Source: Myxococcales bacterium UBA1238
GTDB taxonomy: Bacteria > Myxococcota_A > Bradymonadia > UBA7976 > UBA1532
DNA: 64,000 nt
Reading direction: 5' to 3'
Assembly (NCBI GenBank): GCA_002309015.1
Contig: DBWM01000010.1
Coordinates: 37,765 to 101,764, forward strand
Within the stretch, counting starts at the first letter, position 1. Each line of letters starts with the position of its first letter. This document shows positions 55,032-64,000 of this stretch, in pieces. A program made the translations under genes and the position numbers. The notes under the pieces were generated by a model. It was not told the DNA's origin, did no database searches, and saw only the letters and a program-made list of their open reading frames with translations.

Positions 55032-57776
55032 ATGAAGCTGGAAGAAGTAGCCGCAAAGTTGGCGACAGAAGATCGCGCGCAGGACCGCATGATGCCGGCG
55101 TTGCGCGCAGCGATGGCGGTGGTTCGGGAGCGGACGGCAGCGAAGGCCGATGTGGCCGAGGACGATTTGCTGTTTGCATTGTCGGAGAAGGGGGCGGATT
55201 GCCTCGCGGGTGGCGACCCTCAGGTGCTCGAGGATGCGCTCTATCAGGCGAAGCCCGATTCCCCGCTGGCCGAGGAGACCCTGCGTTTTGCCTGGCTGGC
55301 ACTGGTCGATGATCTGGCGCGATCGGGTGGAAAGCCCCCGTTCGGCGGATCCGGTGCAGCTGAGACCTGGGCCTTTACGGCGCGATCAAGGCATTGGCCC
55401 TTCGTCGATATGGCCGGACAGGTACGCCAGGTGGCGAGTCTGTTTGGCGATGGATTGAAGGTGGTGGTCGTTCGGGGGCCTGGTACCTCCAGCTTCCTCG
55501 CAGCCGTTCGTCGTGCGTTGCTGGGTGCACATCCGGATGCGATCATTCCGCCCGTCGTGAGCGCGGCCTGTGACTCCGTGGGTGGCGTACTTAAACCCTA
55601 CGTGAAGCGGGGTGAATTGCCGGATGAGTTGAAGAATGCCCTCGATCGCCTCGGCTATGGTGAAGACATGGTGGGCCTCTTGGGGCGCATCGGCGATAAG
55701 CAGCCCATCGCGTTCATCGTAGATGATGCTCACCTGGAAGCGCGATCGATGTTGCTGGGATCGGCGTTGTTCCTCGAGCCTGCCCCGGAGCGTAAGGCCC
55801 TGTTGGTGCTCGGTGGTCCGGATGATGCGGCTCAGGATGGCTCCATGGGCGAGATCCTTGAGGATGCCAGGGGCAGAGGTTGTTTGACCGAGATTCGTTT
55901 GCCGGCGTTTACCCCGGAGTTTGCCGGCGCCTTGTTGCTGGCGCGCTTCGGTGAGGTGCCTAAGGGGTTGGCGGCAGCGTTGTATGATGCAGTCGATCAT
56001 GTGGGCGAGCGGACCGAGGTGGAGCGCCTTCGGATCGCGCAGGCATGGCTCAGCGACATCGCGACTGGCGACGAAGTGAAGGCGGATGCAGCGGAGATCC
56101 TGGCCGCAGGTTACGACGTCAATGCTCGCCTGCCGGAACATCAGGGTGCGGTGCGGGTGCTCTCGATCGCCGCATTGGAGGGTGAACGGTTCCATGCCCT
56201 GGCGGTAGGGAAGCTGCTCGGTGAGGATGAGGACTACGTTGAGGACTTGTTGCATGACGACGAGTTCGAACTCGATGGTCGCCTGGTGGGCACCTGTGAC
56301 AAGGCCATACCGCCTGCAAGGACCGTGTGGGCCAAGATGGCAGATGACGTGCACCCGGCCTATGACTTCGCCGATCCGCGCATCTCGTCCGATCTCCGCA
56401 GGCGTCTGACCGATGAAGAGCGCAAGAACCATGCGAACGGGCTGATGAACCAGCTCCTTGAAGGCTACCAGATGGAAGGCTTCTGGCAGGTTGCACCTTC
56501 GCTGTACGCGCTCTCCCAGATCGCCGATCGCAAGATCGAGATCCCCCAGCGTCTGCTTGCGAGCAACGATCCCCCGAGGATCGAGGCCGGGTTCCGTCGA
56601 CTCCTGCCTGTGCTGATGTCGAAGGCGCCCTTCCGTCTGGCCCTCTCCCGCCTGTTCGGTGCATCGATGGAGATCGGCGCCCTGGCCAGCGCGATGGGTA
56701 AGATCCCACTGGCCGATCAGGCGTTCCAGGCGGCGGCAGCCTCCGCAGATCGCCTGGGTCGTCCTGGAGCTGCGGGCGAAGCATTGGCGAGGTTAGGGGA
56801 GATCCGCCTCGCTCTGGCCTTACCTGAACCCGCCCAGCAGGCCCTCATGTTGTCGGGTCAGTTGCTTGAGAAGGCCGGTCACATCCAGAGTGCACTCCGC
56901 GTGATGCTGCTCCTGGCCGAGGTGGATGTGCTCCAGGGGGACCTCGATGCCGCCATCAAACGTCTCCGTGAGACTCTCAAGGCCCTGCGCGAGTCGGGGG
57001 ATCACGGCCATACCGCCCTGGGTCAGGTACGGCTTGGTCGTATCTTGTATGAGCGCGGGGACTATGAGACCGCGATCCTGTCGCTGGACGATGCCATGAG
57101 GGAGGCCGAGCAGAGCCACGATCCTCGACCTGTATCTGCGGCCTGCATGGCCCGTGCCTTCGTTCATGCCGAGAAGGGTGAGCTCCAGCCGGCGTTCCAG
57201 TTGTTGCAGAAGGCGGCTGTAGCCTTCCAGGCAGCCCATATGCCACCTCACATCCTCGAGGTCTCTGCTGCGGGTCTGCAGCGTCGCGATGGCAACCCCG
57301 CCGCCTCCCTGGATCGCTTAAAGCCCATCGAAGAGGCGTACAAGAAGGCGGGCGCCACCGTGCAATGGGCCGAGGTTCAGCAGGAGATGGGCCGATGCTA
57401 CCTGGGCATGAAGCAGTACACCGACGCGGTCAACGTACTGAACGAGTCGCTCAAGGTGCGCAAGCAGGCCCACGATCGCTTCGCCCTGATCCGTCTCTAT
57501 GAGGATCTGGGGGACGCCCAGCTCGGACAAGGGGATCGCCCCGGGGCTGCAGGATCCATCGCCCGCGCGCTCAACATCGCCGAGCGCCTCAAGCTGCAGG
57601 GCCATATGGATCGCCTGAACAAGAAGATGAGCGAGATGATCATCGCCCTCGACGGGACCAACACCGACGTTCCGGCGTTAAAGGAAGCCGCCGTAGCCGA
57701 CATCGATGCCCTCGAAGCGCTGTGGAAGGCCCCGCCCCAACCGCCTCAGGCCCCCGAAGAGCAGAAGATCCAGTAA
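55032..57776 (+). CDS. AAA/STAND-like ATPase-TPR protein with a degenerate P-loop
   Basis: A 914-residue cytoplasmic protein. The start is the ATG eight bases after GGGAGA, inside a longer open frame. Around residues 120-350 it resembles the AAA_16 module (VDMAGQVRQVASLF, then KVVVVRGPGTSSFLAAVRRALL and IAFIVDDAHLE), but the Walker A reads GPGTSS with no Lys, so ATP binding is probably lost. The C-terminal 400 residues are TPRs (LADQAFQAAAASADRLGR, GRILYERGDYETAILSLDDAM, GRCYLGMKQYTDAVNVLNESLKVR). Proteins with this layout are often outputs of Ser/Thr kinase signalling, and a kinase-ATPase fusion is at 19882. Codon use is GC-rich. Confidence 0.82.
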   Translation: MKLEEVAAKLATEDRAQDRMMPALRAAMAVVRERTAAKADVAEDDLLFALSEKGADCLAGGDPQVLEDALYQAKPDSPLAEETLRFAWLALVDDLARSGGKPPFGGSGAAETWAFTARSRHWPFVDMAGQVRQVASLFGDGLKVVVVRGPGTSSFLAAVRRALLGAHPDAIIPPVVSAACDSVGGVLKPYVKRGELPDELKNALDRLGYGEDMVGLLGRIGDKQPIAFIVDDAHLEARSMLLGSALFLEPAPERKALLVLGGPDDAAQDGSMGEILEDARGRGCLTEIRLPAFTPEFAGALLLARFGEVPKGLAAALYDAVDHVGERTEVERLRIAQAWLSDIATGDEVKADAAEILAAGYDVNARLPEHQGAVRVLSIAALEGERFHALAVGKLLGEDEDYVEDLLHDDEFELDGRLVGTCDKAIPPARTVWAKMADDVHPAYDFADPRISSDLRRRLTDEERKNHANGLMNQLLEGYQMEGFWQVAPSLYALSQIADRKIEIPQRLLASNDPPRIEAGFRRLLPVLMSKAPFRLALSRLFGASMEIGALASAMGKIPLADQAFQAAAASADRLGRPGAAGEALARLGEIRLALALPEPAQQALMLSGQLLEKAGHIQSALRVMLLLAEVDVLQGDLDAAIKRLRETLKALRESGDHGHTALGQVRLGRILYERGDYETAILSLDDAMREAEQSHDPRPVSAACMARAFVHAEKGELQPAFQLLQKAAVAFQAAHMPPHILEVSAAGLQRRDGNPAASLDRLKPIEEAYKKAGATVQWAEVQQEMGRCYLGMKQYTDAVNVLNESLKVRKQAHDRFALIRLYEDLGDAQLGQGDRPGAAGSIARALNIAERLKLQGHMDRLNKKMSEMIIALDGTNTDVPALKEAAVADIDALEALWKAPPQPPQAPEEQKIQ

Positions 57777-58102
57777 CCCCCTCCCTGAACCCCACCTCCG
57801 AATCTCCCGTCCTTAAACTGTCCCTTTAGCGAGATCGAAAGCCGTCCCCCCCGGGGAAGTTGTCGCCGCATGCGCCGGAAGGGGAGCTGTAAATCAAAGT
57901 CAGTCTTCGATCGGAGCGAAATCAAAAGCCGTCCCCCCCGGGGAAGGTGGCCGCGTAGCGGCCGGAAGGGGACGAGTAAATCAAAGTCAGTCTGGGATCG
58001 GAGCGAGATCAAAGACCGATCCATCCGAAGATGATGATCGCGCAGGTTGCCAGCAGGGTAGGGTGGTGTCGATGTCGTTTGTAAGGCGGGATTGCGGGCA
58101 GA
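57777..58102. other. Intergenic region filled by tandem repeats (326 bp)
   Basis: The gap between the ATPase gene and the leftward small gene holds the 87-bp tandem repeat and no gene. Confidence 0.6.
57828..58022 (+). repeat. 87-bp tandem repeat, two full units and one partial
   Basis: Units begin at 57828, 57915 and 58002, each with AGCGARATC; the third stops after about 20 bases. Each full unit contains GCCGTCCCCCCCGGGGAAG, a GC stem, CCGGAAGGGG and GTAAATCAAAGTCAGTCT. The GC-rich part is the reverse complement of the single copy at 12191-12252. Some positions differ between units. Confidence 0.8.
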
Positions 58103-58591
58103 TCAGGCTTCTTCTTTGTCGTCTTCAGCCACTTCTTTGTTGCTGTGGCGTGAGGACTTGGCCATGAAGTCGACGACGGGTTTCATGCGGACAGCCAGAT
58201 TCGGATCGCTTTGGGCCATGGCATTGAGGACGCGGTAGTAGCTCAAAAAGCCGTTCCAATATTCGCTGCCGGCGGTGAGCAGGGTATCGCTGGCGAGCTG
58301 ATGGAGAGAATCAAGGCGGTGGATAATCGCGGGCAGCTGGTTGCGCAGCTTTTGATCCACCTCGATCTGGTTGGCGCTATAGGAGGGCAGACGAATGCCG
58401 TTCTCGCGCGCAATGTTCATGGTGAGCGACACGAAATGCTCGCATCCCTTGCGCGGTTTGAGCGCCTCCAGGCGTTCCTGGGTCTGCAAAGGCGTGCCGA
58501 TGGTGCGGAAAATCTGCTCCATTTGATTGAGCGCGTCCTCTAATTGCACCAGCTTGGCATCATCGATGGTCTGATCGGCTTTGTCTTCCAT
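58103..58591 (-). CDS. Small acidic-tailed helical protein, paralog 3 of 3
   Basis: A 162-residue paralog of the proteins at 7015-7509 and 24252-24746. Shared blocks are TQERLEALKPRKGCE, LRNQLPAIIHRLDSL, SEYWNGFLSYYRVLNAMA and VRMKPVVDFMA, followed by an acidic tail (EVAEDDKEEA). It is all-helical, soluble and transcribed alone. It is the copy closest to paralog 1 across the YYxVLNAMA-RMK region. Function unknown. Confidence 0.8.
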   Translation of the reverse strand: MEDKADQTIDDAKLVQLEDALNQMEQIFRTIGTPLQTQERLEALKPRKGCEHFVSLTMNIARENGIRLPSYSANQIEVDQKLRNQLPAIIHRLDSLHQLASDTLLTAGSEYWNGFLSYYRVLNAMAQSDPNLAVRMKPVVDFMAKSSRHSNKEVAEDDKEEA

Positions 58592-58706
58592 GGGATCCTC
58601 GCTTCTGCGTAAAAGCTTCTAATGTTAAACGAAACAACCGACAATCAGGACTTTAACAGCCCATTGAGAATTTTCAAGGACAAAACTTCTTTTTTTTAAA
58701 GAGAGT

Positions 58707-60341
58707 TTACTGAATGGCGCCAAAGAGCATTCCGAGCAGCACAACCACGACCAGAACGGGGGCAATATAGCGCACCAGAACCCTGAAGAGCGGGAATGGG
58801 AACCATTTACAATGCGCCTCAGGCAGTTCTTCCCGCTGGTCTTTTTTGGTGAAGACGAATCCAACGAACAGGGAAAGCATCAACCCGCCGATGGGCATGA
58901 ACCAGTTGCTGCAGAGGAAGTCGGCAAAATCGATCCATGTTTTGCCCATAATGGTCACGTTTGACATCAGGTTATAACTGAGGGCAGCCGGGATTCCGAG
59001 TACAAAAGTCACCGCTGAGATGATGTAAACGGCCTTCTTACGGGACCATTTGAACTCATCAACAAAGGTGGCCACCACCGCTTCGAGCATCGAAATGGCC
59101 GAGGTCAGCGCTGCGAAGATGACGAGTATATAGAACGCAGCACATAATAAGATACCTCCTGGCAGCTTCATAAAGATGACGGGCATGGCGGTAAACAGGT
59201 TGCCTGTGCCGCCGTCCTTCATAACCAGGTTGTAAGAAAAGATGGCCGAGAAGATGATAACCGATGCGATAAGTGCAATCAGGGTATCCATAATCACCAC
59301 TGAATAGGAGGATGAGACCAGGTTATCCTCCTTCTTCATGTAACTTCCGTAAGTGATTAACACACCCATACCGAGCGATAAGCTGAAGAAAGCCTGACCC
59401 ATGGCATTCAATACAGTGCTTGCAGTCACCATCTCGAAGCTTGGCCGGAACAAAAACGAGAGCGCCTTTCCTGCACCATCGAGCATCAACATGCGCCCAA
59501 GGAGCACGATCAGCAGCACAAACAGCGCAGGCATCAGGATCTTGGACCACCGCTCGATCCCTTTTGAGACCCCTCCAATCACAACACCCACGGTCATCGC
59601 CAAAAACACGAAGGCCCACAACACCTGCTTCCATGGGTGCGCGATGAACTCCGAAAATAGCTTTTGCGGATATAGAGTCTTCTTTAATTCCGACAGCTTC
59701 GCTTGTCCCTCTTCATTTTGTTGCAGGCGTTTCCATTCCTGATCGGTCACTACCTGCTTCAATGTATTGAGTTTGGGATCCGTCAAAGCCTTGCTTAACG
59801 ACTCAGGCTTCTGTCCAAGTTCAATGATGAGGGCTGCTTCACCTTCACTGGAATACACAAAGTCGTGCCATAGCTGCTCGCGAACCATCTCTTCGGAGAC
59901 GGCCTGATCATAATTTGAAAACTCCGAGGTAACCGATTTAACCGTATATTCTACCGTCCATCCAGCGATTACGCTGTAATAACTGAGCAGCAAGAACCCT
60001 GTTATCACGCATAAAGTGCCCACATGCTTCCATAAAGAATGCGGCCTGACCGATTCAAATGCACCAATAGGGGTGGTTTGAGTCCGCTTTCCAAGCATCA
60101 TTTCTGCGATCATGATGGGGAGACCCAGCACCAAAACCGCCAGCAAGTAGATCAATACGAAGCCCCCAGCACCCTGCTGATCCCCTGCACCTCCGCCATT
60201 GGAATAGGCCAGATACGGAAACTTCCACAGATTGCCCAAACCAACCGCACTTCCACCCGCCGCCAGTATAAATCCCAGTTTGCTTCCCCAATTGCCGCGC
60301 GAAGAAGCTGCGCTGCTACAGGGATCCTTCGATGAGCTCAT
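58707..60341 (-). CDS. Sodium-dependent transporter, NSS (SNF) family
   Basis: A 544-residue LeuT-fold symporter with about 12 helices that imports an amino acid or similar solute with Na+. The N-terminal signature is GNWGSKLGFILAAGGSAVGLGNLWKFPYL, with GGGAG unwinding region of TM1 and LGLPIMIAEMMLG in TM2. The start is the ATG nine bases after GGAGG; another ATG abuts that site at 60350. A hydrophilic insert of about 90 residues lies between TM3 and TM4 (around 140-235), larger than in typical bacterial NSS proteins. Substrate cannot be inferred. Confidence 0.94.
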   Translation of the reverse strand: MSSSKDPCSSAASSRGNWGSKLGFILAAGGSAVGLGNLWKFPYLAYSNGGGAGDQQGAGGFVLIYLLAVLVLGLPIMIAEMMLGKRTQTTPIGAFESVRPHSLWKHVGTLCVITGFLLLSYYSVIAGWTVEYTVKSVTSEFSNYDQAVSEEMVREQLWHDFVYSSEGEAALIIELGQKPESLSKALTDPKLNTLKQVVTDQEWKRLQQNEEGQAKLSELKKTLYPQKLFSEFIAHPWKQVLWAFVFLAMTVGVVIGGVSKGIERWSKILMPALFVLLIVLLGRMLMLDGAGKALSFLFRPSFEMVTASTVLNAMGQAFFSLSLGMGVLITYGSYMKKEDNLVSSSYSVVIMDTLIALIASVIIFSAIFSYNLVMKDGGTGNLFTAMPVIFMKLPGGILLCAAFYILVIFAALTSAISMLEAVVATFVDEFKWSRKKAVYIISAVTFVLGIPAALSYNLMSNVTIMGKTWIDFADFLCSNWFMPIGGLMLSLFVGFVFTKKDQREELPEAHCKWFPFPLFRVLVRYIAPVLVVVVLLGMLFGAIQ

Positions 60342-60917
60342 TTGCTGCATCCTCCAAGCCGCAAAATCGACAACAAAGTACCCTTATAATGCATCCTTCA
60401 GCAGAAAGCGAGATTTAAACGGAGGATCATTGCATTAAACTGCAGATGCTTTTGAATGAGGCTTGAATGCTGCTTACAGGCATCAGGACAAGAGGCCGAT
60501 TGAACTATCATCCTTGCAGGTTGATCCTGCAACCGTTGCAAGTGCAACCAAGCATCTTTCAAGGAAACGACTCGAAAAACTCCAGTGCGAAACTGCAAGC
60601 TTTACAATCTAAAGTCTGAAAGCGCGCAAGATTGTTCTATATGCCTCATAGCCTGCATCTTGAATGGCTGCATATGATTACAGCTGGCTTCTGAAGATCC
60701 TCTTCTATGGGCTGCTGTCCCCATCTATATATGAGGTCACATTTAAAAATCAGCTTTAAAGATGAAGGCTTGAACCGATATTGGATGTTGCAGAAAAGCT
60801 TTTAAAATGAATTGCGGTTTGGTGGGTATAAAATTTTTTTAAGCATGGGTTTTTTCTTGGCTTTTTGCAGATCCCAATGTGATAGGATAAGCCGGTTTTT
60901 GCGATCTGGGGAGATCA
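60342..60917. promoter_or_regulatory. Divergent region with two adjacent TGCAA dyads (576 bp)
   Basis: No gene is seen. TTGCAGG-ttgat-CCTGCAA (60514-60532) and GTTGCA-ag-TGCAAC (60535-60548) are two perfect dyads lying side by side, suitable for an operator. The lipoprotein gene on the right starts 370 bp away and the transporter on the left about 170 bp away, so the latter is the likelier target. Confidence 0.45.
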
Positions 60918-63900
60918 ATGTCCAACATCAAGCGAATTTTATGGCCCATGCTCCTTTTGGTGGGCGCGTTGGGTTGCGATGACGACGATAACAACGATCC
61001 TTTAGATATGGGATCCTCTGATGGGACTGTAGAAGGGGATTCGGGCCAACAAGGCGGCTGGCATGCCTCGACAGACGGCTCCACAAGCGACGGCTCTTTG
61101 GACGACGGCTCTTTGGACGACGGCTCTCAAAGTGATGGTTCTCCGGAAGACGGCTCCACAAGCGATGGTTCCCCGGAAGATGGCTCTCAAAGCGATGGTT
61201 CCCCGGAAGATGGCTCCACAAGCGATGGCTCCCAAAGCGATGGTTCCACAAGCGATGGCTCCCCGGAAGACGGCTCGATTCACGTGCCCAGATGCGGCGA
61301 CGGCATCATCGACGACGGCGATGACTCCCAACCGAATCACAGCAGCAAGGATCTTGGGGAAGAATGTGATGACGGCAATCGCATCAATGGCGACGGCTGC
61401 AACTATACATGCAAACTGGAACCCGAAGATCCGCTCATTTATGTGAAACCTGCTCAGGATAACTGCCAGGGTGCTTTTGATCTGCCTTTCGATCGCACAA
61501 AGAAGAATGTGTCGGTCTTATATGGCAACGAAGAAGGTGAGTCTCACTGGTTTAAGTTTAAACTTGAAGAACCCGCCACCGTCATGATTCACACCACTGC
61601 GCCTGAAGTGGTCGATCTGACCGCGCCTTCAGCTTCTGATGCGGCGGATGCCGGTTCTGTGGATGATTTGCTCTTTTGCTACGGTGATACGCTCTTACAA
61701 CTCTATTCGGGCGCCTATTGCACCACAGTGGAAGCTGAAAACGATGACCGCGGGATGACGGGCGACGTTGAAAACAAATGCTCCGCAATTTACAAAAGCC
61801 TCAATAAGGGGGTTTGGCATATTAAAGCCTCTGCTCACGGAGCGACCACCGATGCTGCGGGCAATCCTCAGAAGAACCTGCTGATGGTTCAAATCATCGA
61901 TCCTGTGGAAGAGGGCGGTGATTGCAGCGCAGACCGGCCTTTCCCCATCCCCTGCGCTTTCAACGCTTATTGCGACAAAGCGACCAAACAATGTAAAAAC
62001 AATAAATGCGGCGATTTCGTGATTGCGGGCGATGAGCAATGCGATGACGGTTCAGAGCAGGGTATTTTGGATGCAGATACAGGCAGCTATTATGGTTGCC
62101 ATGGTTGCCGCATCAACCCCATTCCGGAAGGCAAGCCCTGCAAAGATCTGGATTATTCCTGCGGGGTGACTCCTGATGGAGTGAACCTGGTTTGCGATGC
62201 AGCGAAGGATAAATGCATACGAAAAAGCTGCGGCGACCGAATGGTTTCTGCAGGGGAACAATGCGACGACGGCAATCAGATTGCGACCGATGGCTGCCAT
62301 GAATGTCAGTTTACGCCTTATAATGGCACAGAGACGGGCTCTGCTCATCCATTCCAATTGAATTTGTCGGCAGATGGACATGCGGAAGTCGTTTTTTCGC
62401 TCGATTGGCCGAACGAAGAAGACTGGTTTAAGTTCGAAGTCCCTGAAACCGGTCTGTATACGATTTACACTATGTCTTTAAATGAGAAAGACTGTGCGGG
62501 TGATACCGAGCTGTTTCTCTATAATGCAGGCAAAGGACAGATCTCTTACAACGATAACGGCGGCAACCACGGTAAATGCTCCGAGATCAAGTCTGTGCTC
62601 TTAACGCCCGGCCTGTATTATGTCAGCGTGCGCGACTATTTTGGAAAGCTGATCCTCGAAGGCGACTGGCTGGTGATTCAAAAAGACAAGGCCCTGGAAA
62701 AGGGAGACAGCTGCTCGACCGACCCCCGCAGTCCTGCCTGCAATTACAATTTATGGTGCAGCGAAACGACCCATAAATGTGTTGAAAACACGTGCGGTGA
62801 CTTTCACGTGGCTGGCGATGAAGAATGCGATGACGGCGCTCAGGATGAAGATCCCGAGGATGGTTGCAACGCCTGCAAGATGACCGGCATCCCTGTTGGC
62901 AAGAGTTGCATCGTCAATGGTCCGATTGAATGTGTATTCAATGCCTATTGCGGCGAAAGTGGCATCTGCGTTGAACATGGTTGCGGCGATGACCGTTTGG
63001 GGCCTCTTGAAGATTGCGATTTCAGCATCAGCGGCACTGTCAGATGCAATGAGCAATGTGTGACCGACGATGTGACCGCACGCTTTAATGCGACTGTTCG
63101 ACCCGATGGCCGTATCGATGCCCTCTATCCGCGCGGTGGCCACAATGACTTTGAAATGACGCTCGATCAGGATGCCTATGTTACGCTCGATACGGGTGAT
63201 CCCTCTTGCTCAGCTGATACGGTGATGACCCTGTCGAAGATCGATCAAGGCCGCATTTTAATTGCAGAAAATGATGATAAACCGGGCAGTACCTGTTCGC
63301 GCATCGAGGTCTTTCTGGAAGCAGGGGTGTACCGCATTTGGGTGCGTAACTATTCGGAATATCTATCAAATCCGGGCTATGAATTCGTGTATCACGCGAA
63401 AACTCTGGCGGCTGCGGGCGCTTCCTGCACGAGCAATGACAACTGCCTTTCGGCCGATAACGCTTGTTGCGAATCGGGTTATTACTGCAGGAATCTGGTT
63501 TGCAGACAACATACCTGCGGTGACGGTGTGATTTCATCTGTTCCCAATGACGAAAGAAAGATCGAGGAATGCGATGACGGTCAGAGTGAAGCACATGATG
63601 TTGAGACCGATGGCTGCTATCACTGCAAGCTGAGACCCATTCCCGATGATTATCCCTGCGTGGCTGACAGTATTTATTCCTGTGAAGCTGAATCCTATTG
63701 CGATGAAGGCGCTGGGAAATGCAAACCCCATGTTTGTGGCGATGGCATTGTGGGAGGAGTGAGTGAACAATGTGACAATGGGCAGAATACGGCGGACGAT
63801 GATCTGAGCGATGGCTGTGCGAGCTGTGTCTTCCAGCCTTACAAAGGAGATCAGGTTTCATCCACAGCTTATGCGCTTACGTTCGACGAAAATGACTTCG

Positions 63901-64000
63901 CGCGCGTGGTTTTCACGACCGATATTCCCGGTGAGGTCGATCATTTTTCGTTTGAGATCACTGAAACGACGAATGTGCTCATTTACACAGAAGGTCTCTA
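60918..64000 (+). CDS. Cys-rich repeat surface lipoprotein (partial at 3' end)
   Basis: The frame is open from the ATG at 60918, preceded by GGGGAG, to the end of the window (1027 codons). The N-terminus MSNIKRILWPMLLLVGALGC is a lipoprotein signal with the Cys at residue 20, followed by an Asp run. Residues 53-120 are 13 five-residue DGSxx repeats. After that come several Cys-rich modules of the form CGDxxxxxGEQCDDGNxxxxDGCxxC, the myxobacterial Cys-rich repeat (DUF4215 type). These alternate with beta-sandwich PPC-like segments (WFKFEVPETGLYTIYT..., CSADTVMTL). The protein is thus a large surface-exposed adhesin-like lipoprotein. Confidence 0.92.
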   Translation, partial: MSNIKRILWPMLLLVGALGCDDDDNNDPLDMGSSDGTVEGDSGQQGGWHASTDGSTSDGSLDDGSLDDGSQSDGSPEDGSTSDGSPEDGSQSDGSPEDGSTSDGSQSDGSTSDGSPEDGSIHVPRCGDGIIDDGDDSQPNHSSKDLGEECDDGNRINGDGCNYTCKLEPEDPLIYVKPAQDNCQGAFDLPFDRTKKNVSVLYGNEEGESHWFKFKLEEPATVMIHTTAPEVVDLTAPSASDAADAGSVDDLLFCYGDTLLQLYSGAYCTTVEAENDDRGMTGDVENKCSAIYKSLNKGVWHIKASAHGATTDAAGNPQKNLLMVQIIDPVEEGGDCSADRPFPIPCAFNAYCDKATKQCKNNKCGDFVIAGDEQCDDGSEQGILDADTGSYYGCHGCRINPIPEGKPCKDLDYSCGVTPDGVNLVCDAAKDKCIRKSCGDRMVSAGEQCDDGNQIATDGCHECQFTPYNGTETGSAHPFQLNLSADGHAEVVFSLDWPNEEDWFKFEVPETGLYTIYTMSLNEKDCAGDTELFLYNAGKGQISYNDNGGNHGKCSEIKSVLLTPGLYYVSVRDYFGKLILEGDWLVIQKDKALEKGDSCSTDPRSPACNYNLWCSETTHKCVENTCGDFHVAGDEECDDGAQDEDPEDGCNACKMTGIPVGKSCIVNGPIECVFNAYCGESGICVEHGCGDDRLGPLEDCDFSISGTVRCNEQCVTDDVTARFNATVRPDGRIDALYPRGGHNDFEMTLDQDAYVTLDTGDPSCSADTVMTLSKIDQGRILIAENDDKPGSTCSRIEVFLEAGVYRIWVRNYSEYLSNPGYEFVYHAKTLAAAGASCTSNDNCLSADNACCESGYYCRNLVCRQHTCGDGVISSVPNDERKIEECDDGQSEAHDVETDGCYHCKLRPIPDDYPCVADSIYSCEAESYCDEGAGKCKPHVCGDGIVGGVSEQCDNGQNTADDDLSDGCASCVFQPYKGDQVSSTAYALTFDENDFARVVFTTDIPGEVDHFSFEITETTNVLIYTEGL
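61074..61277 (+). repeat. 15-bp coding tandem repeat (DGSxx)
   Basis: Thirteen units of 15 bp plus a final DGS encode DGSTS, DGSLD, DGSQS and DGSPE variants. Synonymous changes (GAC/GAT, GGC/GGT) are scattered, but unit blocks recur in the same order, which points to duplication by slippage. The number of units may vary between strains. Confidence 0.9.

Noticed and set aside
61074..61277. Non-coding tandem repeat
   Set aside because: The 15-bp unit keeps the reading frame throughout and encodes a regular DGSxx peptide with synonymous variation.
1..64000. tRNA, rRNA or a riboswitch in the gaps
   Set aside because: No cloverleaf, rRNA segment or recognisable riboswitch core was found by eye in the intergenic regions.

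Overview
The window comes from a GC-moderate, Gram-negative bacterium. The gene content suggests a member of the former deltaproteobacteria (Myxococcota/Bradymonadales-like). The evidence is a lipoprotein built of Cys-rich CGDG...EqCDDGN repeats, a secreted thrombospondin-type-3/PKD giant, a Ser/Thr kinase fused to an AAA ATPase, very large TPR proteins and a RecBCD set. The taxon is an inference; no rRNA or tRNA is present. Almost every base falls in a long gene or a describable intergenic stretch.

Layout. 1-6.7 kb (minus): a 1575-residue TPR protein followed by a tandem pair of M16 peptidase-family genes. 7.0-15.0 kb is an accessory block: a small helical protein (first of three paralogs), an AT-rich DUF262/DUF1524 nuclease-like gene, a class III Fic protein, a tandemly duplicated membrane protein and an FRG-domain protein. 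This block is punctuated by four copies of a dyad-symmetric intergenic element. 15.1-19.7 kb (minus): a tightly packed gltX-kamD-kamE-tsaA operon for glutamyl-tRNA synthetase, both lysine 5,6-aminomutase subunits and a TsaA/TrmO-like protein. 19.9-24.1 kb (plus): kinase-ATPase fusion and polynucleotide phosphorylase. 24.2-27.8 kb: second small paralog and a membrane sulfatase-fold enzyme. 27.9-30.2 kb (minus): K+-dependent-type membrane pyrophosphatase. 30.4-42.5 kb (plus): recC, a pyridoxamine-kinase-like gene, a small helical protein, recB and recD. Many TTCAAA-n4-TTTGAA dyads lie in the gaps of this locus. 42.6-51.0 kb (plus): a membrane-anchored helical protein and the 2145-residue secreted PKD protein. 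51.3-54.9 kb: rsmD, a SUKH-like gene in an AT-rich patch, and aspS. 55.0-60.3 kb: an ATPase/TPR protein with a degenerate P-loop, an 87-bp tandem repeat, the third small paralog and an NSS-family Na+ symporter. 60.9-64.0 kb: the start of a Cys-rich lipoprotein that runs off the end.

The strongest candidates for something undescribed are: the accessory block with its repeat element and a 1.4-kb duplication that copies gene plus upstream DNA together; the dispersed family of about 165-residue acidic-tailed helical proteins; and the dyad-rich recC-to-recB gap. All family calls were made by reading motifs; no database search was run.
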